In this document: in pieces, positions 10,981 through 24,166 of the stretch
How the letters are laid out: every line of letters begins with the position of its first letter
Position numbering within the stretch: position 1 is the first letter of the stretch
Origin: Chloranthus sessilifolius
Lineage: Eukaryota > Streptophyta > Magnoliopsida > Chloranthales > Chloranthaceae
Assembly (NCBI GenBank): GCA_021018995.1
Contig: CM037596.1
Span: forward strand, 11,421,501 to 11,485,500
Length of the DNA: 64,000 nucleotides
Direction: 5' to 3'
Translations under genes and position numbers: made by a program
Notes under the pieces: generated by a model
Told to the model about the DNA's origin: nothing
The model's database searches: none
What the model saw: the letters and a program-made list of their open reading frames with translations, nothing else

Positions 10981-11619
10981 TGGCAAAAGGAATTTGTCGG
11001 AAGATGTGTGTAAGTCATGTAAGCAATGACTTACACAATAAGGTTGGTGTTTGTGTTTAGCACCGGATATATTTTCAACTTAAGTGGATAGGTTGCAATT
11101 ATAAAAATCTAGATATTATTTTGCTTGACTTTTGGTTATAAGAGAGAGTGAAAGAGAAGTTTAACCTCTCTCTCTCGTTGGAAATTTAAGCTCTATGGCC
11201 TTGCCTCATATTGATCCTAGATCTAGAAAGCTTGAGAGCTCCTCTCCCCATCTCAACCATTAATTAGCCTTGAGCTGGTATTCGGATCTGTTTGAACTAT
11301 TGAAAGAGAAAAGAGATGAGGAAAGGGAGAAGTTCTCTGTGATTTTGTTGTGGCTAAGGCAGTGACCACCTCTTTTTGAATATGGATTGATTCGAAGAAT
11401 CTGAACCATTGAGCTTGGAGATTGGTTCGGGTGCGTGTTTAGGTGCAACGGGATCAACGGTCTAAGCTACAAGAGGTAGGTCTTTGAAACCTCCTTGTGT
11501 CAATTTGTTTATGTTTTGTTTAGAATTGAATGATGTGTGTTCAATATAAAAATCTGATGGCTGCGTTTGAAACTGAAGAAAAAGGTCCGGACATGAAAAG
11601 TTGACAGCCACAGAACCAA

Positions 11620-11910
11620 ACGAATTCGAGGGTTGATTTTCAAATCGAGGGTCGAATTTGGAATTCGACCATCGATTAGAAAATCGACAATCGAAATGTG
11701 TTGTTTGGTGCCTGAAGCAAAATTTTTGAATTCGAGGGTCGATTTCCAAATCGAGGGTCGAATTTGGAAATCGACCATCAAATTCAAAATCGAGGGTCGA
11801 TTTTCAGGTTTTTGTGTCTGATGAAATTTTTTGAAATTCGAGGATCGAAATTGAATTCGACCATCGAATTTTGAATTCGACCCACGAATTTGAATTTGAG
11901 GGTCGAATTC
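11620..11910. repeat. Cluster of TTCGAGGGTCGAATTT / ATTCGACCATCGAAT motifs
   Basis: Direct and inverted copies of an imperfect palindrome with TCGA cores (TCGAGGGTCGA and its complement, TCGACCATCGA) recur throughout about 290 bp. The same cluster is present in the 3' LTR (33880-34080), the truncated LTR (480-650) and the minus-strand LTR (61020-61270), and a smaller one lies upstream of the additional ORF. Confidence 0.88.
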
Positions 11911-12794
11911 TGTCCTGTTTCAGGCATTTGAAATTTTTGTTGGATTTTAATTTGCAATCTTTTGGATTAATTTTTGGGTTCTATATTAATACTGAGAGTG
12001 TTAATATATGTAGGTTTTGACAATTAGGAGTCCTTGGTGAGGACTGTTTGAGCATGAAATCGAAACTTCTTTGTTGAGGTAGGGGAACCCTATATTAATT
12101 TGCATTGAATTATAAGTATACCTGATTTGACTGTTTCTTTTAAAAGGCGTAAATTTGCAAATTCTGTTACACACAGCATAAATAAGACTCTGCATATAAG
12201 ACACAAATCTGAAATTTGGAAACTGTGTTATGATTAAGAACCTTGTAATTCGAACCTCAGAACCTCAGTTAATCTTTGAATCAGAACTTCGAATCAGAAC
12301 TTTGAAAAATTAGTATATGTTATGGATAATAAGCCTTGATATGTGTTAGCATTTTCATTTGATTTAGGGTTCATACGTACGATGCCCTAGATTCTACCAA
12401 CTGTGTTGACAGTATTACTTTGGCGCAAGTTTCCCTCATAGAGTAAGGGCTTGTTGCACTTTCGAAATGGGTTCATGAACAACGATGGTTAGTAGGGTTT
12501 TCCCATCTGTCATTTAGTCTGCTCTCATGCTATAGGAAATTTGGGAGATAAAATTAAGTTATAAATTTAAGACAAAAAGCATGCTAAATCAGAACATTTT
12601 CGAACACATTAGATTATATTATCAGTTTTGACTCAGGATTAGAACTGGAGATTTACTTTGGAAAGCACCATTTGAAAAATCATATTTGATCCGATTCTGT
12701 CTTTTGAAAACCTTTACTTATAAAGAAATGCAAATAGATCTGCTTCCTCTATTGGGCTTGGTTGTTAGCTCACCCTCGACTATACGTCACAGGC

Positions 12795-12887
12795 GCTGAG
12801 ACTGACCTTGGGTCAGAGGATCTGGAGGACTCCGATTATATTTCCGAGGAGGATTTGGACATACCAGCTGAGGAGTTCTTTCCGTGA
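12795..12887 (+). other. Short acidic frame in the 5' LTR (31 codons)
   Basis: It starts AETDLGSEDLED, follows the box TATACGTCACAG, and ends PAEEFFP-stop. Length and stop are the same as in the 3' LTR copy and in the minus-strand LTR at 60044-60136. The upstream sequence has no in-frame ATG; an ATG frame nearby (MQIDLLPLLG) is in another frame. Confidence 0.45.
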
Positions 12888-13234
12888 TCTTAGATCCTGT
12901 ATTTTTTGGTATTTTGTCTGGATATTATTTTGGAATATTGGGCCCTAGGCCTTTATTTTGGTTCTTTTGATATCACTCGAGGAACCATTATTGTGAACCA
13001 CTATTTTAGGTGATCGAATTGGCCATCACCGGTGGTTCTTCTTGGTTCCTCACAGTGATATATTTAATTTTGTTATAGAAAGCTTTTGTTTTGGATTAAT
13101 TTATGCTTTGCCTCTGTCTTTAGATCTTGTTTATGTTGTCGGCTTCTGTTTGTTACGGCTTATTGAGAAATCAATAAGTTGATGAACCGACCTTTCCTAT
13201 ACCTTAGGGATTGGAAAAGTCGGGTCGTCACAGT

Positions 13235-13246
13235 TGGTATCAGAGC
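13235..13246 (+). other. Primer-binding site (tRNA-iMet)
   Basis: TGGTATCAGAGC starts two bases after the LTR end. It is the standard initiator-methionine tRNA primer site of plant chromoviruses. Confidence 0.95.
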
Positions 13247-13343
13247 AAGGCTCTAGGTTCAGAGTCTTAGGACTAAGGGATAGATTGTTGTTAACAATCA
13301 ATACTGATCATTTGTTATTGTTTTTCAACAATGACAGATTAGC

Positions 13344-14641
13344 ATGCCTCCACGGTTTAGAGGCAAAGGTCGAGGTATAGAGGGACCTCGTATAGCTCGC
13401 ATCGAGGAGATAGACGAGGGCATAGGCACCTCATATGGCAGAGCGAGATCCGCATCTGGCCCTAATGCAGATCCCTTGGGAGCTGCTAGACCTGACGGAG
13501 GAAATGTTGACCAGGTGTTGGCAGCCTTGGCTACCAACATGGCTCAGCAGACTGCTGCCATCGACCGACAGACAGAGATGCTGGCAACCAGACATCAGCC
13601 AGGAGGATTCGCAGAGTTTAGGAGGATGAGACCTCCTACATTCTCAGGGCAGACGGATCCTATGGAGGCCGAGGCATGGCTGGATGAGGTCGAGAAAATA
13701 TTTGAGGTGTTGCAGTGTACCGATGTCGGGAAAGTACGCTGGGCATCTTTCAAACTTTTGGGCAAGGCCAGCCCGTGGTGGAAGTCTGTTTCCCGGATGA
13801 GAGAGCAGGACTACCCCAATACTCCATGGACTTGGGCAGAGTTCCTGGAGGCGTTCAACGATCAGTACTTTCCAAAAATCGTACGTAATCAGTGGGAAGT
13901 CTAATTTATTGAGTTGAAGTAGAATGAGCTGTCGGTGCGCGAGTATGGCGCAGAGTTTGATAGACTTTCCATATTTGTACCTTTACATGTGGCCACTGAG
14001 CTGATGAGAGCTCAGAAATTTCAGAGAGGTTTGAGGCCAAACATTCAGGAGAGGGTGTCGATGTGGGAAATGGAGACGTATGCGGGCGTCATGTCCAAAG
14101 CCCTAATTGCAGAGGAAGATATTCAAAAACAATACTTGAGGCGAGAGCAGGATAATAAAAATCGGTTTGGTCAAGGACAGCAGAGTGCTTCAGAACAGGT
14201 GAACAAAAAGCCGAGGTTCTCTAAACCTCCTCCCTACCCTAGTCAGCCATCATATTCTAGACCGGCTGTTGCTTCAGGACCAGTGACGTCTTCCTATCAG
14301 AGACCGCAGAGTTCGGCACCAGGGCGACCTTTCAGAGCCGGGAGTACTACTGCGAGTGGAGCTTCTGTGGCTCAGGGTTCGACGAGAGGATCAGCTGTTA
14401 CTTTTGTTTCTACCCCAGTGTGTGCAAGATGTGGGAAACCACATAAGACAGAGGATTGCAGACGGAACACTGGAGGATGCTTCAGGTGTGGACAGGTTGG
14501 TCACATGATCAAGGATTGTCCTGCTGTTGAAAAAGGACGGACTACGATAGTCTACGCAAAAGTCGACACGACCTACAGTTCAAGGTCAAGCTTATGCGGT
14601 GACTGCACAGGATGCCCAAACGTCGAATGACGTAATTCAAG
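13344..14641 (+). pseudogene. gag: Tekay gag (capsid/nucleocapsid), broken
   Basis: The frame starts MPPRFRGKGRG about 110 bp after the primer site. The retrotransposon gag core follows (FRRMRPPTFSGQTDPMEAE, WLDEVEKIFEV), then a basic linker and two zinc knuckles: CARCGKPHKTEDC and CFRCGQVGHMIKDC. An in-frame TAA at about 13902 and a TAG soon after interrupt it, and the frame reopens at 13935. A further one-base frameshift lies between about 14550 and 14590, after which the correct frame reads QGQAYAVTAQDA toward the intron-like gap at 14642. In a live element it would package RNA in cytoplasmic particles. Confidence 0.93.
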
Positions 14642-14769
14642 GTATCATTAAAGTTGAGATGTCATTTATGCATTGATTCTATTATTATTGTTTAAATTCA
14701 AATTCAAGTCAATTATGTTAAAACCATATTGGAATCATTGCATATAATTAACAAACTTTTTAACTAAAG
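14642..14769 (+). other. Intron-like insertion between gag and protease (128 bp)
   Basis: It starts CAAG/GTATCATT and ends TTAACTAAAG/GT. Removing it joins VIQ to GTLMMS in phase 1, the expected path into the protease domain. The segment is AT-rich, contains stops, and has no similarity to retroelement coding sequence. It may be a true spliceosomal intron or an insertion that happens to end in AG. Confidence 0.55.
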
Positions 14770-14891
14770 GTACCCTTATGATGAGTCATCAAGGCGACCT
14801 GAATAAAATTGAAGCACGAGTATTTATAGACCCTGGGTCTATACACTCGTTTATTACTCCTTCCTTCTCAGAGAAGTTGGGTATTACTCCC
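14770..14891 (+). pseudogene. Tekay protease, first half, cut by the nested element
   Basis: It encodes the aspartic protease beginning: HQGDLNKIEARVFIDPGSIHSFI, in which DPGS stands where plant gypsy elements carry D-[TPS]-G-[AS]. The frame ends at the target-site duplication CTCCC (14887-14891) and resumes at 26951 as EPLAFILDV. Only the insertion interrupts it here. Confidence 0.88.
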
Positions 14892-16406
14892 TGATCGATT
14901 TAAATGTAACCCTTGCAAGTACACAAGATCTATTGCAGTATGGCAAGAACAAGGGTGTCGAACCCACAGGGAAATGTGAATTTTAATTAATTCTTTCAGA
15001 GATTTAAAAACGTCCCCAAGGAAGTACCAAAGGATTGATTCAATTTACCAAAAATTTATCACACTTTTCCTAAATGCAAGAAAAATAAATTAATTAATCT
15101 AAACAACTAATTACTGATGAATCTAAGAACAATATTTAAATGAGATCAAGGAATATGCTACCCCAGATTAGTACCCCTTCTCTATCATTAAAACCCACAA
15201 TTTCATTAATGCATCATTCACACCATCATTCCTATAAGAATATGATCATCAATCCGACATACCCTATCTAAAAACAATGACTCAACCTATCATTGCGGTA
15301 TGAGCTATATAAGAAGCATAGCGTATCTCATGATGTTTAGATCACAATAATAAATTCATAATCGCTCTGCAGCCTAGATCAGCCTGCAGGTCCAGATCTA
15401 GCGATTATAGTCGTTGATACGCGCAATCAACGGTCATAACAAGCATTCAATATATTTTCAATAACACAAACTTTTAGTAAAACGATTCCATGTTGACAAT
15501 AATAGACTGTGGTATTAATCATAAAAAATTACTATTTATCTGGGGATCGCATCTTCCCCGATCAACTGATTTAGCCGCTCATCTTTGGTGTATGATCTCC
15601 TTGTTCATTCAAAGTCATTCCTCTTTTCATCTCTTCCAACAGATCTTTGTTTACAATGCCTTTTCCTAAATACAATCTATGAATGTAAAAGAGAGACAGT
15701 ACAAATCCTAAGTACAATCTACCCAGATCAAACCCTAGAAGGAGAAGAGAAGAACTCTTAAAAAGATGCCCAGAGGAGTCTAAAACCAAAAATAATAATA
15801 ATGAATAATAATCCTCAAAAATTCTCCCTAAAATTCTCTCCCCTTGAAGTGTTTGATTTGGCTTTAAATAGTACTCACGTCGCGGAAGTGTCCCAACTCG
15901 ACAAGTCAGGGTCGATTAATCGACCCTGTAAAAAATTCTCAAAATCTGCTTTAAAGTGTCAGTTCCGTGTCTGACAGCTCTTTGTCCTCGATTAATCGAC
16001 CAAAAGGGTCGATGCATGGACCTCCCAGAAATTCGTGAATTTCGACCAACTTTTGCATCAGACATTGCTTCGGTATTTTGGCCATAACTTTCTATCCCGA
16101 ACTCGGATTGATATGGTTCATATGGCTTTGGAACGCAGACGACGAGATCTACAACTTTTATGTTTTAGCAATTTCCTGAATCTAACGTCTTGAAGGTCCA
16201 AATTGAGCTACCAGTCCCACTAAGTTTTCGATGACCCAAAATTGCAGTGTTTTGACATTATTTTCGGAATCTTGGGCTGTTTTAAAAACTTTGATTGTAT
16301 TTACCTGAAATACTTTAAATCTAATAAATCTCATCAGATAGCCTTCATCGGACGGCTAAATATACGTATTTAAGGGTGAAATATCATCATATTTCACTAC
16401 TCATCA
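14892..16406 (-). repeat. Athila 3' LTR
   Basis: It is about 1.5 kb and close to identical with the 5' LTR at 25410-26945 apart from scattered substitutions and short indels. It contains TCGATTAATCGAC and TCGATGCATCGA palindromes (about 15910-16020) and the near-palindrome GTGAAATATCATCATATTTCAC at its outer start. The 72-codon frame at 15571-15789 is incidental. Confidence 0.93.
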
Positions 16407-18467
16407 CACCCCAAAACCTACACTTTGCTAGTCTTCGAGCAAAGCAAACTAAAGAAAATAATTCCCATTTTCGTAGGGAGCACGATTGCACTTAGCATGT
16501 GCAACAAGCCTTTAAACCACTAGGTGATCCCTAGTGGAGGAGTTATGTCTCCTGAGGGTTTACAGTGAAGTTACCTACAAACTTCTAAAAATTTCCAACC
16601 ATCGGCAAAATTGAGTTTTCAAAATATGATTTTTTTATAACATATATATTATTCAAAAACAAAACCATTAATTGTTTCAATATGTGAATCATCAATCTTA
16701 AATATTAATGTCATATCAATCATGCTAGTATCCATTCAAATTAATCTAATGCTCAAATTGTTAGATAACTCATCCATTCATGCCTAAACGTGAAGTGTGT
16801 GCATACCCAAACCAAGATTCATCCATCTCGGAACTAGTCCAAACAAAAAACTGTCAGATCTGTTGTCTCGACTCAATCCTCACTTTAGGTATACTCTCGA
16901 AATAAAATCACTCCGATGATGGGTAATCTTTCGCACACATGTGAGAGATCAATACAAAACAAGCAAAAAGGTCTCACATAATAAATGAAACACGATGTAA
17001 TCAATGAACAAAAATAAATCTCATAAGAACAGATACTTGTATATCCTCAGCATGTCATATCAAGTGTCATAAGTATCACATATTTACTCTCCACAAGGCA
17101 GTTACCAATGCAAGATCAGATCATGAAGGTCTTTTGTAGGGTTGTAATGGGGCTCAGGAAAGGGTAAGAAAGAAAGGGAATTGAGATTCAAAATTTCTGA
17201 GAAATCGGAAAAGAAACAAACTTCTGATTTTTCTATTTCTCTTCTTTTTCTTTTCTAATCTCTCACTATTTTTCTCACTATTTTTCTATTTTTCTCAACT
17301 TTATTTTTCTTTTGAATTTCCTTTTCTTGAAGCGCCTCATATTTTTCATTATTTTTCACAATTTTCTTTTTCTTTTTCTCCCCCCTTTTTCTTTTATATT
17401 TTTGCCATATACTCTCAGTAAACACCACAACTCAGTATCTCTCCACTTACTCTCTTTTCGTTCATTTTCATCCCTCGTTCCTAATTTCTCATAAATAAGA
17501 AGGGTAAAGCTGAATTTTCATAAATGGTGAAGGGTTAAAGGTTAACGTGGCTTATCAAAGAATGTATAAAGGTAAATTTTTTCAATAGGCTCAAAGGGGT
17601 ACTAGAAGAATAAATTTATATGAGGTGAGGCATTTAAGCACAAACGAGCCAAAGATGGCCTTCAATCATGTCCTTAAAAGATGGTAACCTTGCCTATTTG
17701 TCTTGAGTAGATATAAAGTACGTTCTAACACAATAATATGAATTTGATATCATGCAAAGTCACAAGCCAAAATAAAATGTATGAGATTATTCAAAATAAT
17801 TCGTATTCAAAGAAAACTCCGAGTTTATGTATTCACTCATCAATGACGGGAAATTAGCTCTAAAGCTTCCTGAGTTTAGTCTCCACTAAGAACCTAAGAT
17901 TCACCGTTCAAGACAGTTCATCGATTTCTAAGTCTTAGCTTGGTATAAGTGCAAAAATTCTAAGCATGAATTTCAGAACTATCCACAAATTATCATATTA
18001 AGCTTCATTATTTTAGATACAAGCATTCAAAATCTGACATTGATATTATCAAAATTAAATTCACATGCATCATCAACTAAAGTTTGAAAACTATCGAAAA
18101 ATAATTCATATATGATGGTTCAAAATTTTTTATTTATTTATTTATTTATTTTCATATAAAAAAAAAAGAAAGTGACGCAAGATAGAGAATCATACCCCCA
18201 AACCTAAAAATAACAATGTCCTCATTGATTGAAATAAGTAGCGCACTCCCAAACCTGTTGAAAAGTACCTCAACACAAAGATCAGGTGCAGAGAATATGT
18301 GCATCAAATTAGAATATGATCAAAAATAGATTGAAGGTAATGTGGCTACACTAATTTGAAAATTAAAAACAACTTAAACTAAGGTAAAAACTAATATTCT
18401 AGAACTAAACATACAAAAAGAGAAATCCTAAATCCTAAATCCTAAACTAAACCTGAGTCCAACTCCT
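16407..18467 (-). other. Athila 3' internal region, without an env-like ORF
   Basis: The first bases (CACCCCAAAAC, read on the minus strand as GTTTTGGGGTG) are the polypurine tract next to the 3' LTR. The rest is AT-rich with a long pyrimidine tract at 17215-17480. Athila relatives often carry an env-like gene here; none is visible in any frame, so it is lost or this lineage lacks it. The 60-codon frame at 17312 lies in the low-complexity tract. Confidence 0.6.
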
Positions 18468-21400
18468 TTAATCTGGGTCACTGAGGTGCATCGCCTCAAT
18501 TCCGAACTGGGTCATCAGCTCAAACATTGGTTTAAGACGTTGCCCATTGACTTTGAAGACTTGATTGTCCTTGAAATTTCGGATCTCAATCGCATCATGC
18601 GCACTAATAGAAACAACCTGAAACGGGCCTTCCCATCTAGATTTCAGTTTCCCCGGGTGGAGCTTAAGTCTGGAGTTGAACAACCAAACTTTTTGTCCAA
18701 TGTGGAACTCTTTCCGAGAAATGGACTCATCATGTAGCTTTTTGTACCTTTCTTTGTACATCTTGGAGTTTTCATACGCATCATAGCGTTGCTCTTCTAA
18801 TTCACTCAGCTGTAGCCTTCGATTTGATCCTGCCGCTTGCATATCAAAGTTAAATTTTTTGATAGCCCAAAATGCCTTATGCTCTAATTCAACAGGAAGA
18901 TGGCATGCTTTCCCGTAGACAATTCTGAATGGAGACATTCCAATTGGTGTCTTGAAGGCGGTACGATAGGCTCAAAGAGCATCAGATAGCCGGTTAGACC
19001 AATCTCTTCTATCTGGTCGCACCGTTTTTTCTAAAATTCGTTTAATCTCTCGGTTCGACACTTCCACTTGACCACTAGTTTGCGAGTGATATGGCGTTGC
19101 GACCTTGTGAGTAACACCATATTTGTTCATTAAAGTGGCAAAATGGCGGTTGCAGAAGTGTGAACCGCCATCACTAATGATCACCCGTGGAAACCTGAAT
19201 CTGTTAAAAACATTTTCTTTCATAAATTTGACCACAACTTTGTGGTCATTCGAACGGGTTGCCACAACTTCAATCCATTTGAAAACGTAGTCAACAGCTA
19301 CAAGAATATATGAGTATCCGAATGACGGGGGGAAAGGACCCATGAAGTCGATCCCCCAAACATCAAAAATTTCAATAATTAAAATCGGATTAAGGGGCAT
19401 CATATTTCGTTTTAAAATATTTCCAAGCTGCTGACATCTTTGGCATTCTTTGCAAAATCGAGCAGCGTCACGAAAGATGGAGGGCCAGTAGAATCCGCTT
19501 TGAAGGATTTTCTGTGCGGTCTTCAGTCCTCCGAAATGGCCTCCACAGGCCCCGGCATGGCAGAAATTGATGACGCTTAGTTGCTCTTCTTCCGGCACAC
19601 ATCTCCTGATATTTGATCTGAACAGATTTTGAATAATTGTGGTTCATCCCAAAAATAGTATTTTATTTGGGAGAAAAAGAGATTCTTATCATTCTTGCCC
19701 CATTGAGTAGGGATTCTGCCCGTGATCAAATAATTCACGATATTTGCAAACCAATGAGCTTTCGTAGCAGTCGCATCAATTGCCATCAATTGCTCATCCG
19801 AAAAAGTGTCCTGGATAGGTTCTGATATAGATGATTCTTCAGGCAAAATGTGAGACAAGTGATCAGCCACAACATTCTCTACTCCCTTTTTATCTTTGAT
19901 TTCAAAATTGAACTCTTGAAGGAGTAGGATCCAGCGGATCAATCTTGGTTTGGCGTCCTTCTTTGCCAACAAATATTTCAATGTAGAGTGGTCTGAAAAG
20001 ACCACTATTTTTTATCCAAGCAGATAAGATCGAAATTTATCAAGAGCATACACCACAGCTAACAACTCTTTCTCAGTGGTGGTGTAGTTAAGCTGTGCAT
20101 CGATCAATGTCTTACTGGCATAATAAATTACGTGAGGTAATTTGTTCACCCTTTGCCCTAAGACAGCTCCGATAGCGTAATCAGATGCATCACACATGAG
20201 TTCAAATGGTAAAGAATAATCCGGTGGTTGGATTATCGGTGCATTTGATAAGAGCTCGCACAATTTTAGAAATGCTTTCATGCAATCCTTGTCGAAATCA
20301 AAAGGAACATCTTTGCCAAGCAGGGTGCACAATGGTTTAGCCACCTTACTAAAATCCTTAATGAATCGCCTATAAAAACCAGCATGCCCCAAAAATGATC
20401 TAATTTGTCGAACACTCTTTGGTGGGGGAAAATTAGCAATTAGGTCAACTTTGGCCTTATCAACTTCGATTCCTTTCTTGGAAACAATATGCCCGAGAAC
20501 AATTCCTTGTTGAACCATAAAATGGCTCTTCTCCCAGCTAAGATCAAGTTTGGAATCCACACAACGTTGCAACACTTGTGCAAGGTGATTCAAGCATGAA
20601 CCAAATGTCTTCCCAAAAACAGAGAAATCGTCCATGAATACCTCGATGAACTTGTCAATCATATCCAAAAATATGTCCAACATGCATCGTTGGAAAGTAG
20701 CAGGTGCATTACATAATCCGAACGACATTCTGCGATATACAAAAGTACCGTAAGGACACGTGAATGTCGTTTTGTCTTGATCAGGTGAAAAAATGGGCAC
20801 TTGATTGTATCCCGAATAACCATAAAAAAAGCAATAAAACTCTTGTCCTGCTAACCTCTCAAGGATTTGATCAATAAACGGAAGGGAAAAATGATCCTTT
20901 CTGGTAGCTGTGTTCAATTTTCTATAATCAATGCAGACACGCCACCCAGTATTTTCGCGAGTAGGGACCAATTCTCCTTCAGTAGTTTCTTTCACAGTGA
21001 TTCCGGACTTTTTCAAAACAATTTGGACTGGACTTACCCATTCACTATCAGAGATCGGATAGATGATTCCAGCATCGAGTAATTTAATGATATCCTTTAA
21101 AACGACTTCTTACATGTTCGGATTAAGTCACCTCTGTGGTTCTCTCGATGGTGTACTATCATCTTCCATATGTATTTTGTGCATACAGACTGATGGGTCA
21201 ATCCCTTTTAAATCAGCTAGAGTCCATCCGATGGCCTCCTTGTGCTCTTTAAGTACTTTCAACAAATCATGCTCTTGTTCTGCCAACAATGTAGATGAAA
21301 TTATTACGAGAAGCGTTTCATGAGGTCTCAGAAAAGTGTACTTGAGTGACTCAGGTAACTGTTTTAATTCGACAGTTGGTGGCTGCTCAATTGGTGGAGT

Positions 21401-21715
21401 CAGTACTTCCATTACCTTAATAGGTAATGGTTCTACCTTAGTCACATTTTCACATAAGTTATCATCTGGACGCGATAAACTTGACCTCGTCTCTTCTGAC
21501 TGCTTCCTTTCAGATCCTTTTTCTTCATAGATGGCCAACAAAGCAGTTTCAAATTCTTCTTTGGTGAGCATTGATGGTAATACTTCATCCACCACTTCGT
21601 CCATCTGATCGATGTAAAAATATTCGACCTCATCCTCATTAGGGAAATGGTTCATCGCATGGAATATGTTCAATCTAACCTTCATGTTCCCAAAAGAAAC
21701 ATCCATGACTCCCGT
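18468..21715 (-). pseudogene. pol: Athila pol: reverse transcriptase, RNase H, integrase
   Basis: Read from 21706 downward: a linker (MDVSFGNMKVRLNIFHAM), stops near 21125 and 21110, the RT domain (WRVCIDYRKLN, CPYGTFVYRRMSFGLCNAPA, catalytic FMDD), an RNase H start (LMCDASDYAIGAVL), a stop at about 20010, then the rest of RNase H ([27 protein letters not shown]). A frameshift near 19590 precedes the integrase, with zinc-binding [11 protein letters not shown] and [11 protein letters not shown], the core [17 protein letters not shown] and [12 protein letters not shown] (D, D, E), and a C-terminal domain ([22 protein letters not shown]). One more stop lies at about 18970. The product would copy RNA into DNA and integrate it. 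Confidence 0.93.
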
Positions 21716-24166
21716 TCAACAATTAATGCAAGCATTTGCAGTAGCGAGAAACGGATGTCCAAGGATGATGGGGACTTGATTAATTGATTTAACAGGTGGT
21801 TCCATATCTAAAATGACAAAGTCCACTGGAAAGATAAACTTGTCTATTCCAACCCAAACATCCTTGATAATACCCCTTGGTCTTCTTTTTGACCTATCAG
21901 CCAGTTGGAGTGTGACCGTCGTGGGTTTCAATTCACCTAATCCGAGTTTCTCGTACATTGAGTATGGGATTAGATTAACACTTGCTCCCAAATCCAATAA
22001 CGCTTTTCCAATTGGCTGCCCACCAATGATACATGGTACAGTTGGGATTCCAGGGTCTTTCAGTTTCTGTGGGGTTTCCAATTGCAACATCGAACTGACT
22101 TGATTAGTCAGGAACACTTTCTTTGAAACATGAGTACGTGCCTTTCTCTTACACGTGCACAAATCTTTGAAAAACTTGGCATACTCAGGAACTTGTTTGA
22201 TTGTCTCAAGTAATGGAAGATTTATCTTTACTTGCTTGAATGTTTCAAAGATTTCTTCCATTTTTGTCGGTCCCTTTCCCATTCTGGATGGAGGAGTTAG
22301 GCATTCAGGGAATGATGCCTTTGGGACATAAGGTGCAGATTCAAGTTTCGATTCTTTTTCACATCCTTGTTGGACATTTGAGGGAGACACTTCCTCTACT
22401 TCTTTTTCTTTTCCTTTCTCTTTTCCTTTTTCTTTCTCTTTTCTTTTCTCTGGTTCTTTCTCTTTCGTTGCTTCTCTTTCTTCATCAGCTTCCACAGGCA
22501 TTTCCACTTGATTATCAACCGCTCGCCCACTTCTCAGCACCGTAATAGCCTTCAACTGTTGACTATTCGATGGTCCTTCATCTGGTGGTGCTTGACCTCG
22601 AGGATTGCTAATAGGCTGGCTGGGAAGCCTACCTTCCTCTCGTTGACTCAGTTGATTGGCCAATTGACTGACTTGGTCCATTATCATCTGCTGAAAAGAT
22701 TGCATGCTTCGCATCACCTTTTCTTCTAAATCAGAATCTTTTGAAACGGTGGCCTGAGATTGATTAAAATTCTGATTAAAATTCTGATTTTTTCGATAAT
22801 CAGAATTCGGATGATAATAAAGAGGGTTCTGCTGGAAATTGGAATTCTGCTGGAAATTAGAATTCTGTTGGAAATTGGAATTCTGCTGTGGGCGGAAATT
22901 TTGCTGATAATTTTGTTGAAAATTTTGTTGTCCACTCATTGGATTAGATCTGAACTGCTGATTCACCTGACCAGTTTGGTTTGACCCTCCCCATCCTAAG
23001 TTGGGGTGATTTTTCCATTCCGGGCTATAGGTATTTGAGTACATGTTTCTACCTTGCCGTTGATAAGATTGAGTCAGATTCACCTGCTCTTGAGGAGTAG
23101 GTTCATCAGGAAGAAATGACAAGGTGGTAGGACACTCGTTAGCCATGTGACCTGGGTGGTCACAAATTGAACAAGCAGCAGGATTGATGGGACTCTTAGC
23201 TTGCTTAATTGCAGCTAACAGCATGTTCATTTGCTTGGACAACATATGAACCTTTGTTGATAGATCTGAAGTGTTGTTATTGACATCAAATAATCCATTT
23301 CTGATCAACACATGTGATTTTATTGCCACATCCAAATTAGTTCGCTCAATTGTCGCATTTTGGATTGAAGTTTGATATAACTTCTCAAACAATTCCCACA
23401 GCTCATCAGCTTCTTTCGTGGCACACGATCCTCCGCAAGATGCATCAACCATGCGTCTCTCTTCTGGAATCAGTCCATTGTAAAAACTTTGGACTTGTTG
23501 CCACCTTGGAACTTGATGATTTGGACAACTCTTAATCAATTCCTTAAAGTGTTCCCAACATTCATGAAATGTTTCTGTAGGTTGTTGGGAAAAGAACTGG
23601 ATCTTCTGACGCAACTCAATGGTTTTGGTCATGGGAAAATATTTTTTAAGAAACTGACAGTGTAGCTCTGCCCAACTCTGAATAGATTGTGGTTTGAAGG
23701 AGTAGAACCAAGTTTTTGCCTTATCTCTTAAAGAGAAAGGAAAGAGTCGCAACTTAGCTATTTCGTCGGTCATATTATGCACACGGAACATTTTACACAC
23801 TGCAATAAACTCATTCAAATGAACTTATGGATTTTCGTTTGATAATCCATGATAAATTGGTAACATTTGAATCATTGCGGATTTGAATTCGTAATGGTTC
23901 CCTGGGATGGGGGCATGCATGATACTATCTTGATCCTCGTAAAAACCAGGATCATTATAATATTCCAATGTTCTAGGGCCCTCATCACGATTATTGTTCC
24001 CATTATTCCCAGTATTATTGTTCTCATTATTTCCATTCCTTTGATCTGTCATGGTCTCAGTATGATGGTACTGATCCCTCTGAATTCTACGATTCTCTCT
24101 ACAAGATCTTTCGATCTCAAGATTAAATGGTTGCAGATGCGGGTGATGAGATCGAGTAAAACTCAT
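21716..24166 (-). pseudogene. gag: Athila gag-protease
   Basis: The ATG at 24166 gives MSFTRSHHPH; a TTG-initiated extension upstream is less likely. A stop at 23822-23824 (ENP-stop-VHLNEF) breaks the gag domain. The frame then runs about 700 codons: gag core (LRLFPFSLRDKAKTW, FLKKYFPM), zinc knuckle CSICDHPGHMANEC, a Q/N-rich stretch of repeated NFQQNS units near residues 310-370, a Glu/Lys-rich stretch, and the protease with LLDLGASVNLIPYSMYEKLG in the active-site position and ILGHPFLATA near the end. DLGA in place of DTGA is usual for Athila. A TGA at 21716-21718 separates it from pol; the next codons (TGVMDV) continue the family sequence, so it looks like a CGA-to-TGA change. Confidence 0.9.

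Larger units (their letters stand above)
10981..13232 (+). repeat. 5' LTR of the Tekay element (first 110 bp missing)
   Basis: From TGGCAAAAGG at 10981 it matches the 3' LTR from 33236 onward almost base for base, up to GGGTCGTCACA. The sequence just before 10981 is unrelated to the first 110 bp of the 3' LTR, so the LTR start was deleted or replaced. The ORFs in this interval on the minus strand are shadows of the motif cluster. Confidence 0.92.

Noticed and set aside
16407..18467. Expected Athila env-like gene
   Set aside because: No frame of useful length or with membrane segments exists on the minus strand in this interval.
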